The notes: a model not told the origin generated them from the letters alone. Shown: positions 1 through 8,989, counted from the first letter of the stretch. The stretch: 34,778 bases of DNA from Pedobacter alluvionis (GCF_003664035.1 NZ_RCCK01000001.1:1-34778); one strand, 5' to 3'. A program made the numbers and translations.

Positions 1-1
1 G

Positions 2-61
2 AATCAAGGCAAGGAAAATGAGTATCAAAAAGTACATTTAGAACAACTCAGACTCTTTTAA
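2..61 (+). CDS. C-terminal tail of an unidentified gene (partial)
   Basis: One frame is open from the left edge to a TAA at 59-61 and encodes 19 residues ending in EQLRLF. A transcription-terminator-like hairpin follows immediately, which supports a genuine gene end. The fragment is too short to recognise the protein. The other two forward frames hit stops within this stretch. Confidence 0.4.
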   Translation, partial: NQGKENEYQKVHLEQLRLF

Positions 62-63
62 TA

Positions 64-95
64 CCTCGAGGCTTGCCTCGGGGTTATTTATTTCC
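64..95 (+). terminator. Intrinsic terminator hairpin, part of a repeated sequence
   Basis: CCTCGAGGC (64-72) pairs with GCCTCGGGG (75-83) with one U-G wobble, and a T-rich run (TTATTTATTT) follows. It starts three bases after the stop codon at 59-61. The 25 bases at 60-84 recur exactly and in the same orientation at 34695-34719, so the hairpin is also a dispersed repeat. Confidence 0.65.
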
Positions 96-121
96 AAGAA
101 TACTTTTACCTGTAGATTAAG

Positions 122-1480
122 CTAATTGGCAAGTTCAATAAGGATACCGCTTATGGTCCAGATGCTGCATGCAAGCCCAAATAACAAGCAGTATAATACA
201 ATGTCGATTTCCTTTCTCAGCTTGATCCGAAAGATGGCAACAAACATCAGCGGGCAGGTTGCCATAAAGATGAAAATAATGGTCGCCAGGGTCTCAAAGA
301 TATCAGGACTGTAATTTATGAGCAATATGTTCAAACCCAGGTAGGATAGCCAGACAAAAATTGGGGAAAGCAGGCACAATAGCCATTTCCAGTATCGTTT
401 GATTACAAGTTGGTTAGGGGAGGTCTTGCGGTAGTTTTGGCGCAACAAGAGTATAATGCCAACCATGCACAGTGCCAGCATTCCGATTTTAATGTAGATA
501 TTCCTGATGCTGTCTGCCCGGGTATTGATGCCGTTTGAGGAAACCAGTTTACCATTCCGGAACTGCTCAACCCTGGTTCGCTCCCCATTCACAATGGTCT
601 GCTTCATCACCGCATTGCTAGTGCTATCCCTAAAGGTCCAAATGGAGTCTTCAATGCCCATCTTATAAAAGCCTTCAATCATCAATTTACCGTTTTTTGT
701 CCGGGTGAATCTGCCGTCAAGCCGCCCGCCCTTAAACCTTAAAGCATCTCTGCCCTGTGGGGTTTCTATGGTCAGCGCTGTGATTTTTCCCGGTGGCATC
801 AAGCTCGTACTATCTGCTATCTGCCCCCGCGCATGGATATCGAGATCTTCCAGAGAACGGTTCTTGTTATAATCGTCGTCCATAACAGGCCGGCTGATGT
901 ACTTATGGTTGACCTTAACAACGAGCAACGAATCTTTCCTGTAAAATTCAAATTCATCATAAAGCTTCACATCCGGAGTTACAGCAGATCGTAAAAGCAC
1001 GTACTGGGGATGGTCAAAAGATTGGAGATACGGCCTCTGGCTGGTAGCGCAGAAGGAGAAAATGGTAACGATGGCGATAAACGCCGTGGCCAGCCGCGGC
1101 AATAGAGATTTGCCCAATGCGGGCTGAGGTCTGCCTTTGAGATGCAACCAGCCGAGCAACAACACCGGTAAGGCCAGCAAATCGGTAGGATCAACAGTAC
1201 GCTGGAGGGGAAAGAAAGTATTCACCAATTCAATCAGTCCGGAAGCATATTCACTTTTCCAGAAAACGAACAGTATGCCGCTTAGGATAAAGATCCAGGA
1301 TTTAAATTTGGGAAAGAGTGCACACCAAAAAACAGGGAAAATGAACAGTCCACAAAAATCAGACAGTTTGCCGGTAAGCACATTATGAAAGGTATCTTTC
1401 AGCAGGAAGTCGTTGAGGATCAGGAGCACGAGGCAAAAGATGAAAATCGGCGACAAGAGATTTTTTAAACGGTCATACAT
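122..1480 (-). CDS. Polytopic membrane protein with a soluble middle domain
   Basis: This 452-residue protein has hydrophobic segments near residues 10-27, 40-80 and 98-112, with another around 130-145. A soluble region follows, and four more membrane helices lie between about 330 and 450. The N-terminal block (LTGKLSDFCGLF, FVFWKSEYASG, RTVDPTDLLALP) looks like a conserved uncharacterised Bacteroidetes family. The middle (about 250-310) has short beta-like units such as GRFTRTKNGKLMIEGFYKMG that resemble MORN/YwqK repeats, which is a tentative reading. The ATG start is just upstream of the first helix. It appears monocistronic and converges with the partial gene at the left edge. Function unknown. 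Confidence 0.8.
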   Translation of the reverse strand: MYDRLKNLLSPIFIFCLVLLILNDFLLKDTFHNVLTGKLSDFCGLFIFPVFWCALFPKFKSWIFILSGILFVFWKSEYASGLIELVNTFFPLQRTVDPTDLLALPVLLLGWLHLKGRPQPALGKSLLPRLATAFIAIVTIFSFCATSQRPYLQSFDHPQYVLLRSAVTPDVKLYDEFEFYRKDSLLVVKVNHKYISRPVMDDDYNKNRSLEDLDIHARGQIADSTSLMPPGKITALTIETPQGRDALRFKGGRLDGRFTRTKNGKLMIEGFYKMGIEDSIWTFRDSTSNAVMKQTIVNGERTRVEQFRNGKLVSSNGINTRADSIRNIYIKIGMLALCMVGIILLLRQNYRKTSPNQLVIKRYWKWLLCLLSPIFVWLSYLGLNILLINYSPDIFETLATIIFIFMATCPLMFVAIFRIKLRKEIDIVLYCLLFGLACSIWTISGILIELAN

Positions 1481-1590
1481 GCTTACTGAAGTTGGTATCT
1501 CTATTAATACGGATTAAGCCGTTTGGTAACCTAATAAACAGCAAATCTATCAGGGAAAATTGCCTTTAAAACATTTTTAAAAATTAATTA

Positions 1591-1655
1591 GCCACGGAAG
1601 CACAGAAATCACGGAGGAGATTAAAGTTTTTCCGTGTTTTTCGTGCTTCCGTGGC
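1591..1655. repeat. Long inverted repeat, probable dispersed hairpin element
   Basis: GCCACGGAAGCAC (1591-1603) is complementary to GTGCTTCCGTGGC (1643-1655), and TCACGGA inside pairs with TCCGTGT-like sequence at 1631. The wording resembles dispersed cacgg/ccgtg hairpin repeats common between genes in Bacteroidetes. That identification is from memory and not tested. Confidence 0.6.
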
Positions 1656-1788
1656 AAACATAATGCTTAGGCATGCGCAGAAAGAGTGAAGAATTATTAG
1701 AGGAAAGTTAAAAGCAATTTCCCTGGCAAATCTATCATGCAAATATGTTTTAGGCCTGTTGCAACCATTTCTCTATACCCTTGTGATA

Positions 1789-1810
1789 TTATAGCTAGCA
1801 CTAGCTATAA
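1789..1810. promoter_or_regulatory. Perfect palindrome upstream of the small membrane protein gene
   Basis: TTATAGCTAG (1789-1798) and CTAGCTATAA (1801-1810) are perfect complements separated by CA. The site lies about 105 bases upstream of the gene starting at 1915. It could be an operator or a small hairpin. Only the symmetry is observed. Confidence 0.35.
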
Positions 1811-1914
1811 ATTTAGAAATCCATGTTCGAATATCAAACCTGCAAAATTCTTGTATATTCGGTTATTAACTCCTTATTAATTTTGTTAGATACCGCGGAG
1901 TTACCTATAGTTTT

Positions 1915-2205
1915 ATGACAGCACCGTTTCTGAAGAAAATAACATTGTTTTTTGTAATCAGTATAATTTCAATACCGGGAATTATAGTTTCCTCCTTAAT
2001 TATGATAAACCAAAATGGAATGAATGAAAGACTGCAGGGTTGGGTAAACTTATTCTGGCTACCGTTACCTGTTTTGATCATAATTATTGACAGAATTTGT
2101 ATACAAAAATTCGAAACGAAAAATGTGAACAGAATCCAGTTCTACATTTTGGGAACGTTAACGTTTCTTTTTATCATTAATTTGATTAGACTGCAGCTAC
2201 AATAA
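1915..2205 (+). CDS. Small three-helix membrane protein
   Basis: This 96-residue protein has hydrophobic segments at about 8-32, 43-59 and 76-93, with a basic stretch between the second and third (DRICIQKFETKNVNR). The start MTAPFLKK places a lysine pair just ahead of the first helix. No family is recognised. It stands alone on the plus strand, diverging from the 452-residue membrane protein gene and converging with the sensor kinase gene. The clean helix pattern and open frame support it being real. Function unknown. Confidence 0.6.
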   Translation: MTAPFLKKITLFFVISIISIPGIIVSSLIMINQNGMNERLQGWVNLFWLPLPVLIIIIDRICIQKFETKNVNRIQFYILGTLTFLFIINLIRLQLQ

Positions 2206-2354
2206 GAAAATTATCATCACACTTACGTTTTTATCCGCTACGGTAAATAGGAGCGAAGCATAGATCTTTTATCGAAGCCCACGCCAGTGCTAAAGGGATG
2301 GACCTATTTAATGGTTTGAGAACGGGCAACCTGCTTGTAAATGGTTTGTATCAT

Positions 2355-4604
2355 TTACTGATTGTAGGGGAATTCAATGTCTATAAGTAGTCCACTCTCA
2401 TTTTTTATCAACAGCTTAGCATCCAAATCTGTACTAAAACCTTGTATCAGCTTCATCCCTAATGATTTAAAACCTAAATCCTCAAAATCATCTGAAATCC
2501 CGACGCCATTATCCATGATGGACATCCTTATGTGGTCTTGACCGGAACATTTAAAAGATACAGAGATTAAACCGCTTTCCTTGCCTGCAAATGCATGCTT
2601 TATGGAGTTAGTAATGGCCTCATTCAGTATCAGCCCTAAAGGAACTGCCTGAGAAGTATCCAGGTCGATTGCTTCCAGATCCAAACTGAATTGGATCCGT
2701 CGGTCCATATCGAAGGTGCTTTGAAAATATTCTACCAATTCCTGTATATAAACAGACATGTTTACCGACATGACATTTTCTGACTGATAAAGTTTTTTGT
2801 GGATGAGCGACATAGAATGTATCCTGTTTTGGCTCTCTTTAAGTGCAGATATCACTGCCGGATCTTTAAGATGGTGGGATTGTACTTTTAACAAGCTCAT
2901 TACCATTTGAAGATTGTTCTTTACGCGGTGGTGTATTTCTTTGAGCAGCCATTCTTTTTCAACCACTAATTTTTGGAGAGCCACATTTTTCTGATTGATC
3001 TCTCCTTTTTGAGATTCCAGTATCCGGTTGGTTTTATGTTTAAGCCTGTAACCCGCAAACAATAGAGCAATTATAAGAAGGAACAGGGCCATACTGCCAA
3101 ACCCGATATTCTTTAAAAGGTTTGCTTTAGACAGTTTGGTTTTTTGGAGTTCACCCTGTTTTCTCAGCAGTTTGTTTTGTTGTTCTTTAAGCACAAGGTC
3201 TTTGTCTTTTTTTTCTGTTTCAAACTTAATTTGCAGTTCTGCAATTTGCTTGTTCTTTTCCTGGCTGAAAAGTGAATCCTTGTATGTTTGCTGTAATTTA
3301 TATTCCTGGATGGCCGATAAAAATTTAGACTCAATTGAATCAAGCTGGAATAATGTCATGTGTATTTCCTGAAGTCTTTTCTTGTCTTTGTTTTTTTCGC
3401 TTATCTTTTTGTAGTTTGCTACATAATTGCGTGCTTTGCTATATTGGGCTGATTTGATCAGATATCTTATAATTGAAGGATATAATATCAGGTTAGTATT
3501 ATTGCCTGATTGTTGTTCTTTTAACTTCTTTATTGCCTCATCGTTGTATTTTTTGGCAGATTTAAAGTCAGATACTTCTGTATATACTCTTAGCGCTCTT
3601 GAGATTAACAAAATACGGGATGGTTCGTCCATTTTATCGATATCCTTTTCTAATTTTTTTAGGTAGAGAATCGCTTCTTTATCCTTATTTAAATTGATGA
3701 ACGTTTGAATAATATTGGTAAGAATCATGGTGTTTAGTTCCGTCTCATTAAATCTTGCTGATATGCGGTAGGCTCTTTGAAAATACTCGTTCGATCTTTT
3801 AATATCCTGTAACTGGTTGTAGGTAATTGCAACATAATTATAGATTTCGGCAGCTGAAACAGAAGTATCATTATTGCTTTCTAAAAGTTTAACAGCCTGG
3901 AGGCTATTTTCTAACGACTCTTTGTAAGCCCCCATTTGTAAGTAAGCCATTCCTAAAAGCGAATATACACGCTGGGTTTTCTTGTAATTGCATTCACGGT
4001 AAAGCGCCAGGCTGTACTTGAAGTTCGTTTTTGCGGCTTCCATATTTCCAAGCCCCATTTTTAAGTAGGCAATTTCGACCAATGCATTCGCCTGTTCCAG
4101 TTTTTTTCCAGAGTGTTCGTATAATGTATATGCTTTTTGGGCAAGCGAGATACTTACACTGATATCCTCCTGAGTACCTCTTGCTTTTACAAGAGCCATA
4201 TAAGATCGCGCTATGTTGTTTCCATCTTTCAGTTTAGAAAACAGATCTACTGCTTGCTGCGCAAATTGGATGGCCTTATTGGCCGCGCCAGTGTTAATAT
4301 AAATTTTACTACTCAGCAGGTACGATTCTCCAATCCCAATTTTGTAATTTATAGCTTCGCTAAGGCTTGCCGCTCTTTGTGCATAATAGAAAGCACTATC
4401 AATGGATTTTAAATAGATATGTTGATTGGATATTGAATAGTGATATTCTCCCAATTCTAATAACGCTTTAATTTTTTGTTGGGCTGTTTTTGCGTTCAAC
4501 AAGTTGTCGTGTCTTTTAACACTGGTTGCCTGTTTGTTATTTTGAGCCCGGATTGGGAAAATTAGGAACAAAAGGGATGTAACAATCAGGGTAATTTTAA
4601 GCAT
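2355..4604 (-). CDS. TPR-containing sensor histidine kinase, HisKA_2 type
   Basis: This 749-residue protein has an N-terminal signal peptide (about 1-20), then TPR-like helical repeats through about residue 420 that would lie in the periplasm. A coiled coil precedes a single membrane helix at about 499-521. The cytoplasmic kinase follows, with H-box EIHHRVKNNLQ at 556-566 (phospho-acceptor His558 or His559), N-box NEAITNSIKHA and glycine box MDNGVGISDDF. The HHRVKNNL form is typical of HisKA_2 kinases, which usually signal to separate response regulators. No regulator is adjacent, so it appears orphan. The signal it detects cannot be told from sequence. Confidence 0.93.
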   Translation of the reverse strand: MLKITLIVTSLLFLIFPIRAQNNKQATSVKRHDNLLNAKTAQQKIKALLELGEYHYSISNQHIYLKSIDSAFYYAQRAASLSEAINYKIGIGESYLLSSKIYINTGAANKAIQFAQQAVDLFSKLKDGNNIARSYMALVKARGTQEDISVSISLAQKAYTLYEHSGKKLEQANALVEIAYLKMGLGNMEAAKTNFKYSLALYRECNYKKTQRVYSLLGMAYLQMGAYKESLENSLQAVKLLESNNDTSVSAAEIYNYVAITYNQLQDIKRSNEYFQRAYRISARFNETELNTMILTNIIQTFINLNKDKEAILYLKKLEKDIDKMDEPSRILLISRALRVYTEVSDFKSAKKYNDEAIKKLKEQQSGNNTNLILYPSIIRYLIKSAQYSKARNYVANYKKISEKNKDKKRLQEIHMTLFQLDSIESKFLSAIQEYKLQQTYKDSLFSQEKNKQIAELQIKFETEKKDKDLVLKEQQNKLLRKQGELQKTKLSKANLLKNIGFGSMALFLLIIALLFAGYRLKHKTNRILESQKGEINQKNVALQKLVVEKEWLLKEIHHRVKNNLQMVMSLLKVQSHHLKDPAVISALKESQNRIHSMSLIHKKLYQSENVMSVNMSVYIQELVEYFQSTFDMDRRIQFSLDLEAIDLDTSQAVPLGLILNEAITNSIKHAFAGKESGLISVSFKCSGQDHIRMSIMDNGVGISDDFEDLGFKSLGMKLIQGFSTDLDAKLLIKNESGLLIDIEFPYNQ

Positions 4605-5031
4605 CTTGAGAGTTTTGTGTTAGACAACCGATAGTTAGAACAATTTGAGGGCAAATCATTAGTAAATAAGAGTAAAACTACAAATAAAAAGCAAGTAGAA
4701 TTAATAAATAAGCGTATTTAGGATTTAAAAAGAGGGAATATTTTTAACAAAGAGAGGTCAGCGTCTAAAATTGCTGAGAATCAGGCGCAAAATGGTGGTA
4801 GTAAGAATTTTAAATTAACCTTATCCTTTCAATTTGCCATACTGTTTTATGGAATTAAGTTAATCCTGTCATAAACAGTATGGGAAGCCTACAGGAAATT
4901 GAAGCGAATTACACATCCAGCCGAATCCTGATCATGAGGTAACTATTGGATATAAATAAAAGTGTAAACAACAGAGCATCCACAAACAGTAAAATTGATA
5001 CTTTATTGCTCAGGGAAGTTAGATCATGTTG
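4605..5031. other. Intergenic region with one inverted repeat
   Basis: No gene is supported in this 427-base region. The part next to 4604 should carry the promoter of the TPR kinase. The only structure noted is the inverted repeat at 4837-4883. Confidence 0.5.
4837..4883. repeat. Inverted repeat downstream of the AraC-family gene
   Basis: CCATACTGTTTTATG (4837-4851) faces CATAAACAGTATGG (4870-4883), complementary except for one extra T. Weaker symmetry extends outward (TTTCAATTT against AAATTGAAG). There is no T-run, so it is not a classic terminator. It may be an operator or a small mobile-element remnant. Confidence 0.45.
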
Positions 5032-5913
5032 TTAAGAGGTTAAGTTATGCGTTTCAGTTTCCTGGTGGCTAAGATATTTGCTCTTGAACTTAGAAGGTGT
5101 CTCGCCGGTTTTTATATAAAAAAGCCTGCTGAAATATGCCGGGTCATCATAGCCCAATTCGTAAGCTATTTCTTTAGCACTTTTAGGCGTATGAACCAAA
5201 AGCCTTTTAGCCTCTAAAATAATCCTGCTTTTAATGATTTCATTAGGCTGAGGCAGGTTTAAACGCTTAAATTTATGGGTTAAAGTTTTTGGCGCTATAG
5301 CTAACATATCGGCATAGTCTGCAACGGTGTGTTTTGTCTTGTAATTTGCGTCAACCAATCGGGTAAAGCGCCTAAAAAATTCGATGTCGTTATGTTCCTG
5401 GGCGATCACTACATCCAGGTGCTGTAGTTTCCATAGCCTTGTCGACTTTATAAAAAGCTGTTTAAGATAGGTACGCAGCATTTCTTCCTGTGAATGGTCT
5501 TTCAGGTTAAATTCATCTTCTATCTGCAAAAACAAATTATCGATAAATGCAGATTCCTGTGCGGGTACGACCGTCATGGGCATATTGTGAATATTATTGA
5601 ACAGTAGCCCATCGCAGGCTACCTCTTCATCATGAATCTGGATGCAATAAAAATCCTGGTTATAAAATATAAGATATCCCGGCTCATTGGATAGTGACTC
5701 AATGCTTAGTACCTGATTAGGGCTGATGAAAAAAAGTGAAGGGCCGGCTGTGTCATACACCTCAAAATCTACTTTAATTTTATAACCTTTAGTAACATAT
5801 AGTACCTTTATATACAATTTATATTTATCAGAATTTATAAGTTCCAGGCTTTCACCATCTATCTGCACCATACCTATTTTTTTTAGGCTTACATCAAAAA
5901 TATGTTGTTTCAT
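5032..5913 (-). CDS. AraC-family transcriptional regulator
   Basis: This 293-residue protein has a C-terminal AraC/XylS DNA-binding domain at about 188-283. The first helix-turn-helix is around TVADYADMLAIAPKTLTHKF and the second around SAKEIAYELGYDDPAYFSRL, followed by the signature KTGETPSKFK. The N-terminal 150 residues form a probable sensing/dimerisation domain of the cupin-like kind. The nearest possible targets are the minus-strand genes at 6.4-10.4 kb. Tandem half-sites about two helical turns apart, as AraC proteins often bind, occur upstream of several of them, but the pairing is inference. Confidence 0.92.
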   Translation of the reverse strand: MKQHIFDVSLKKIGMVQIDGESLELINSDKYKLYIKVLYVTKGYKIKVDFEVYDTAGPSLFFISPNQVLSIESLSNEPGYLIFYNQDFYCIQIHDEEVACDGLLFNNIHNMPMTVVPAQESAFIDNLFLQIEDEFNLKDHSQEEMLRTYLKQLFIKSTRLWKLQHLDVVIAQEHNDIEFFRRFTRLVDANYKTKHTVADYADMLAIAPKTLTHKFKRLNLPQPNEIIKSRIILEAKRLLVHTPKSAKEIAYELGYDDPAYFSRLFYIKTGETPSKFKSKYLSHQETETHNLTS

Positions 5914-5940
5914 TTCAACTTGGGTATTAAAGAGGCTGTA

Positions 5941-6352
5941 TCATAAATACGAAATGTCATCCTGAGGGTTAATTATTTGTTTAAAATCAATATGAGTGAT
6001 GAACAATTGATTTCTTTTGCCATACACCACGGTCTTGCCTCGGCTACCGATGAAAAATCGGTACATGTCCGCCGCCGCCGAAGGGCTCTTTCTTTTTGGC
6101 ATCAAAAAGACCAGCGTAGCTAGCTTGAATGCCATTAAAAATATAAACACACATGAAAAAACAAAAACTGCCGGCTGAAAATTTATTCATTGGTTGTTTA
6201 TAACTTTCAGCTGTATTCATGAGGGCTTCGCCGTTTTCTTTTGAAGCCAGTTGTGTGGCTAGAACAGTGCAGCCCGAAAAATTTGTTAGGCCGGATCTAA
6301 GTAGAACGGGGATACCGTACTCTGGCCTAGCTGGATGGAAATTCGATAGCAA
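5941..6352 (-). repeat. Probable interspersed repeat with overlapping pseudo-ORFs
   Basis: Two overlapping minus-strand frames are open here: 102 residues (6044-6352) and 69 residues (5941-6150). Neither looks like a folded protein. Segments such as PEYGIP, TVLATQLASKENG and MNTAES resemble spurious proteins predicted from a repeat in Sphingobacteriaceae genomes, recalled rather than searched. The left end contains GTCATCCTGAGG, a core shared by many Bacteroidetes dispersed repeats. I read this as non-coding repeat DNA inserted between the AraC gene and the metalloprotease-like gene. Confidence 0.45.
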
Positions 6353-6408
6353 TTACCGGCAGGCAGTAAAGTCATATTGTTGCTGATATTTTTCCCGAAA
6401 TCTAAAAC

Positions 6409-7338
6409 TCACAATTTGTATGGTGTATAAAACATTGCCAGCAAACTTTGCCTGTTTATTACCTGTTTGTTTATAAAAGGCTCATAAACAAATACATTGA
6501 CACCATTTTTATTTACCAGTATTCTATAAGGCTGGCCCATCTTTTGGGTTAAGTGATAAATAGTTAGTATTTCTGCAAGGTCTTCATGCCATGAGGCCAT
6601 ACTGTATAAAGAAGCAAACGGTGTTTCCTTAAGTGCTTCATAAACTTTTTGGGCAGATGAAATTAGTACTGGCTTACCACTTCTAAAACGGGTAGTTTCT
6701 AACAATGCACTGGTCGCTTTTTCTTTAGGTTTATTGATTTTACTCCAGATATCTGCTGTGAAAGGAGTGGGAGCCACTAATGCATCAAAGTCGTCAGGGT
6801 GTGGCGTGATGTTTAAAACTGCATCTACAACATGGGTAGCTTCATGAAGTAAAATATACACCATGGCATCCAGTTTACCGGCCTCGATAGTAACCTGATA
6901 GTCATTGTTTTCAGGTTGAACATAACAGGAGTTCTCTTTCCATGTTGCCCACTCAGAAATGGTTTGGTTTAAGATTTCAGCCCGAAAAGTTATATTAAAC
7001 ATTTTTTCAGGGCCGGTAGTTTCTACGGGCGATGTAAGTGCGGTATTGGGCATATTATCCATAAAACTGACACTAGACAAATGTTCTTTTAAAATCTTTT
7101 GATGTAAGGGCGGCAGGAAAGAAAATGCTTTATTCAGCTTTTCTTTTTCACTCACTGTTAGTATATGGTTAACAGGCTTCATGCCGGCTTCACGAAACTT
7201 CCTGAAAACACTTTCCGGAGCGGGTTGGGTACGTTCGGTTAATGCTTTACCCAGTAAACCGTTTACCTGTTGCGCATAGATGCCCGTTGTTGCTAACAAC
7301 AGGCAAAACATTAGGCATATTGAATTTTTTTTTATCAT
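6409..7338 (-). CDS. Secreted putative zinc metalloprotease with HExxH motif
   Basis: This 309-residue protein has a signal peptide (1-22, cleavage probably near YAQQ) and is likely exported. HEATH at 165-169 fits the HExxH zinc-binding helix. A second motif, HEDLAE at 251-256, is placed where gluzincin-type peptidases carry their third zinc ligand, so Glu252 or Glu256 could complete the site. Only these short motifs match. The rest of the chain is not recognised and the substrate is unknown. The gene is 149 bases downstream of the ridA-like gene on the same strand. Confidence 0.8.
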   Translation of the reverse strand: MIKKNSICLMFCLLLATTGIYAQQVNGLLGKALTERTQPAPESVFRKFREAGMKPVNHILTVSEKEKLNKAFSFLPPLHQKILKEHLSSVSFMDNMPNTALTSPVETTGPEKMFNITFRAEILNQTISEWATWKENSCYVQPENNDYQVTIEAGKLDAMVYILLHEATHVVDAVLNITPHPDDFDALVAPTPFTADIWSKINKPKEKATSALLETTRFRSGKPVLISSAQKVYEALKETPFASLYSMASWHEDLAEILTIYHLTQKMGQPYRILVNKNGVNVFVYEPFINKQVINRQSLLAMFYTPYKL

Positions 7339-7487
7339 TTTTTATCCATTTCAGCATTAAGCCACAAATATGTACACCTTGATCAGCTAATTTCTAACGA
7401 CTTAATTTTCTCCCCATCAAATTCGAAAAAAGGTCTGATTTTTATAATTTAATGTATTGAAATTATCTTTATAACCCTAAGCGACTG

Positions 7488-7925
7488 TTATTTTTTAACA
7501 GCAATGCATTCTATTTCAATAACTGCATTCCTTGGCAATGACACCACTTCTATGGTACTTCGGGCTGGAAAGTGATTTTTAAAATAGCTACCGTATATTT
7601 TATTCACAACATCGAACTGTTTCATATCGCTGATGAAAATAGTTGTTTTGGTAATGTGGTCTAAGTCGGAGTGGTTGTCTTGAAGAATGGCCTTTAAATT
7701 CTCGAAAATCTGGAGGGTCTGCTCCTGGATTCCTGCTCTCATTGTATTTGATTTCGGATCTATTCCAATCTGGCCTGAAATAAATATTAAATCGCCATAA
7801 CTTGTAGAATGGCTGTATGGGCCAATAGGTGTTGGCAAATTAGCATGTTTTACAGTTGTTATTTCTTTTGAACTGCCACAAGAAGACAAAACAATCAAAA
7901 ATATAAGGGATGCAATTTTATTCAT
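7488..7925 (-). CDS. RidA-family protein with lipoprotein signal
   Basis: The 145-residue chain begins with a lipoprotein signal (hydrophobic 4-14, lipobox LSSC with Cys16), followed by a full RidA/YjgF domain at about 25-145. Family landmarks are present: GPYSHS near 35-40, FISGQIG near 48-54, and FPARSTIEV with Arg122, the equivalent of the catalytic arginine that binds the imine/enamine carboxylate. RidA proteins normally hydrolyse reactive enamine/imine intermediates in the cytoplasm, so an exported, membrane-anchored version is unusual and may act on another metabolite. It lies downstream of a hydrolase gene, separated by a hairpin at 7946-7986. Confidence 0.93.
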   Translation of the reverse strand: MNKIASLIFLIVLSSCGSSKEITTVKHANLPTPIGPYSHSTSYGDLIFISGQIGIDPKSNTMRAGIQEQTLQIFENLKAILQDNHSDLDHITKTTIFISDMKQFDVVNKIYGSYFKNHFPARSTIEVVSLPRNAVIEIECIAVKK

Positions 7926-7945
7926 ATTAAACCAGTAATTAGTTA

Positions 7946-7986
7946 TTAAAAGGGGATAATCGTTTTTTAGACTAACCCCCTTTTAA
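7946..7986 (-). terminator. Hairpin between hydrolase and ridA-like genes
   Basis: TTAAAAGGGG (7946-7955) and CCCCTTTTAA (7977-7986) are perfectly complementary with a 21-base loop. It starts 7 bases past the hydrolase stop on the minus strand. The U-tract after the stem is weak, so termination may be partial and the ridA-like gene may also have its own promoter. Confidence 0.55.
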
Positions 7987-7992
7987 AGATTT

Positions 7993-8904
7993 TTATTTTT
8001 TAATAAAATTCAGTAATTCAGCGTTGAATTTGTCTAATTCTTCGATGAATAAGGCATGGCCACTTTTTTCCAAAGGCACCAAGGTAGATTTTGGCAGCAA
8101 TTTGTGCATTTGCTCCGCCAATTCATAAGAACAAATTTTGTCTAATTTACCGTGTAGGATAAGGGTTGGAATTTTGATCTTTTTCAAGTCATCACGCAGA
8201 TCGGTATCTCTTAAAGTTTTCAAACCTTCAGCCATTGCGTAAGGGGATGCCTGTGCCTGGATTGTTCCCAACCAAGCTCCATATCCAGGAGATACGCTGG
8301 TTGCATTTGCCGGGAATATCTGTCCGAAATTCTCTAAAAGTTGCGGCCTGTTCGTATTGTTCAATTGAATTAACCCGTCAACATCAGCTTTACTCCAGTA
8401 ACCATAATTAAAATCAGCTCTTTTAGTCCAGATAGGTGCCGCTGCTCCAAATAAAGCCAGTTTAGAAATGTGGGCTGCATTATATTTGGCTGCATAGTGA
8501 ATTACTGTTGCACCTCCCATTGAGAAACCACCCAGGGTTGCATTTTCAATTTTGAGCTTGTCCAGAACAACTTTGATATCGTCTGCAAAAACATCGTAGT
8601 TGTATTTTCCTCCCGGTTTGTCAGATAGTCCAAACCCTCTTAAACTGATCCCGATTACGCGGTATCCTTTTTCAACAAAATAAGCATATTGGTATTCATA
8701 CATGGCATCGCTCAATGGCCATCCGTGGATTAAAACTATCGGTTGCCCTTCTCCAAGGTCAGTTATGTGAAGTTTTACATTTTTTTCTACTTCAATATAC
8801 TCTTCCCTTCCGAAAGAAGCCGGTGTTCTTTTTGTTTGTGCAATTGACTGGCTGTTGATTAATAGAGCAGTAAACAGTCCCAGTGATAAGATTAAATTCT
8901 TCAT
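7993..8904 (-). CDS. Secreted alpha/beta hydrolase
   Basis: This 303-residue protein has an N-terminal signal peptide (1-22, ending SIAQ) followed by an alpha/beta-hydrolase fold. The oxyanion region HGWPLSD begins at residue 60, the nucleophile elbow is GFSMGG with Ser128, the acid is Asp255 in HGKLDK and the base is His283 in SGHALF, so the triad is intact. It resembles non-haem chloroperoxidase/esterase relatives but, unlike the next gene, is exported. The natural substrate is not predictable. Its upstream region carries the shared direct-repeat operator at 8990-9022. Confidence 0.92.
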   Translation of the reverse strand: MKNLILSLGLFTALLINSQSIAQTKRTPASFGREEYIEVEKNVKLHITDLGEGQPIVLIHGWPLSDAMYEYQYAYFVEKGYRVIGISLRGFGLSDKPGGKYNYDVFADDIKVVLDKLKIENATLGGFSMGGATVIHYAAKYNAAHISKLALFGAAAPIWTKRADFNYGYWSKADVDGLIQLNNTNRPQLLENFGQIFPANATSVSPGYGAWLGTIQAQASPYAMAEGLKTLRDTDLRDDLKKIKIPTLILHGKLDKICSYELAEQMHKLLPKSTLVPLEKSGHALFIEELDKFNAELLNFIKK

Positions 8905-8989
8905 TTTGTTAATTTTAAAGATGTTATTTGTTGGTTTAAATTATAGTGTTAACTGATGTTATAAAGTTGTTTTAATTTGGCAAGGCTTA

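Larger units (their letters stand above)
1481..1914. other. Intergenic region with two inverted repeats
   Basis: No coding sequence is supported in this 434-base gap between divergent genes. It contains the long inverted repeat at 1591-1655 and the perfect palindrome at 1789-1810, both listed separately. Promoters for both flanking genes must lie here, but no convincing -33/-7 pair stands out. Confidence 0.5.

Noticed and set aside
2249..2262. Short shared string ATAGGAGCGAAG also near 15940
   Set aside because: The match is only about 12 bases with diverging flanks. It may be a fragment of a dispersed repeat but cannot be separated from chance.
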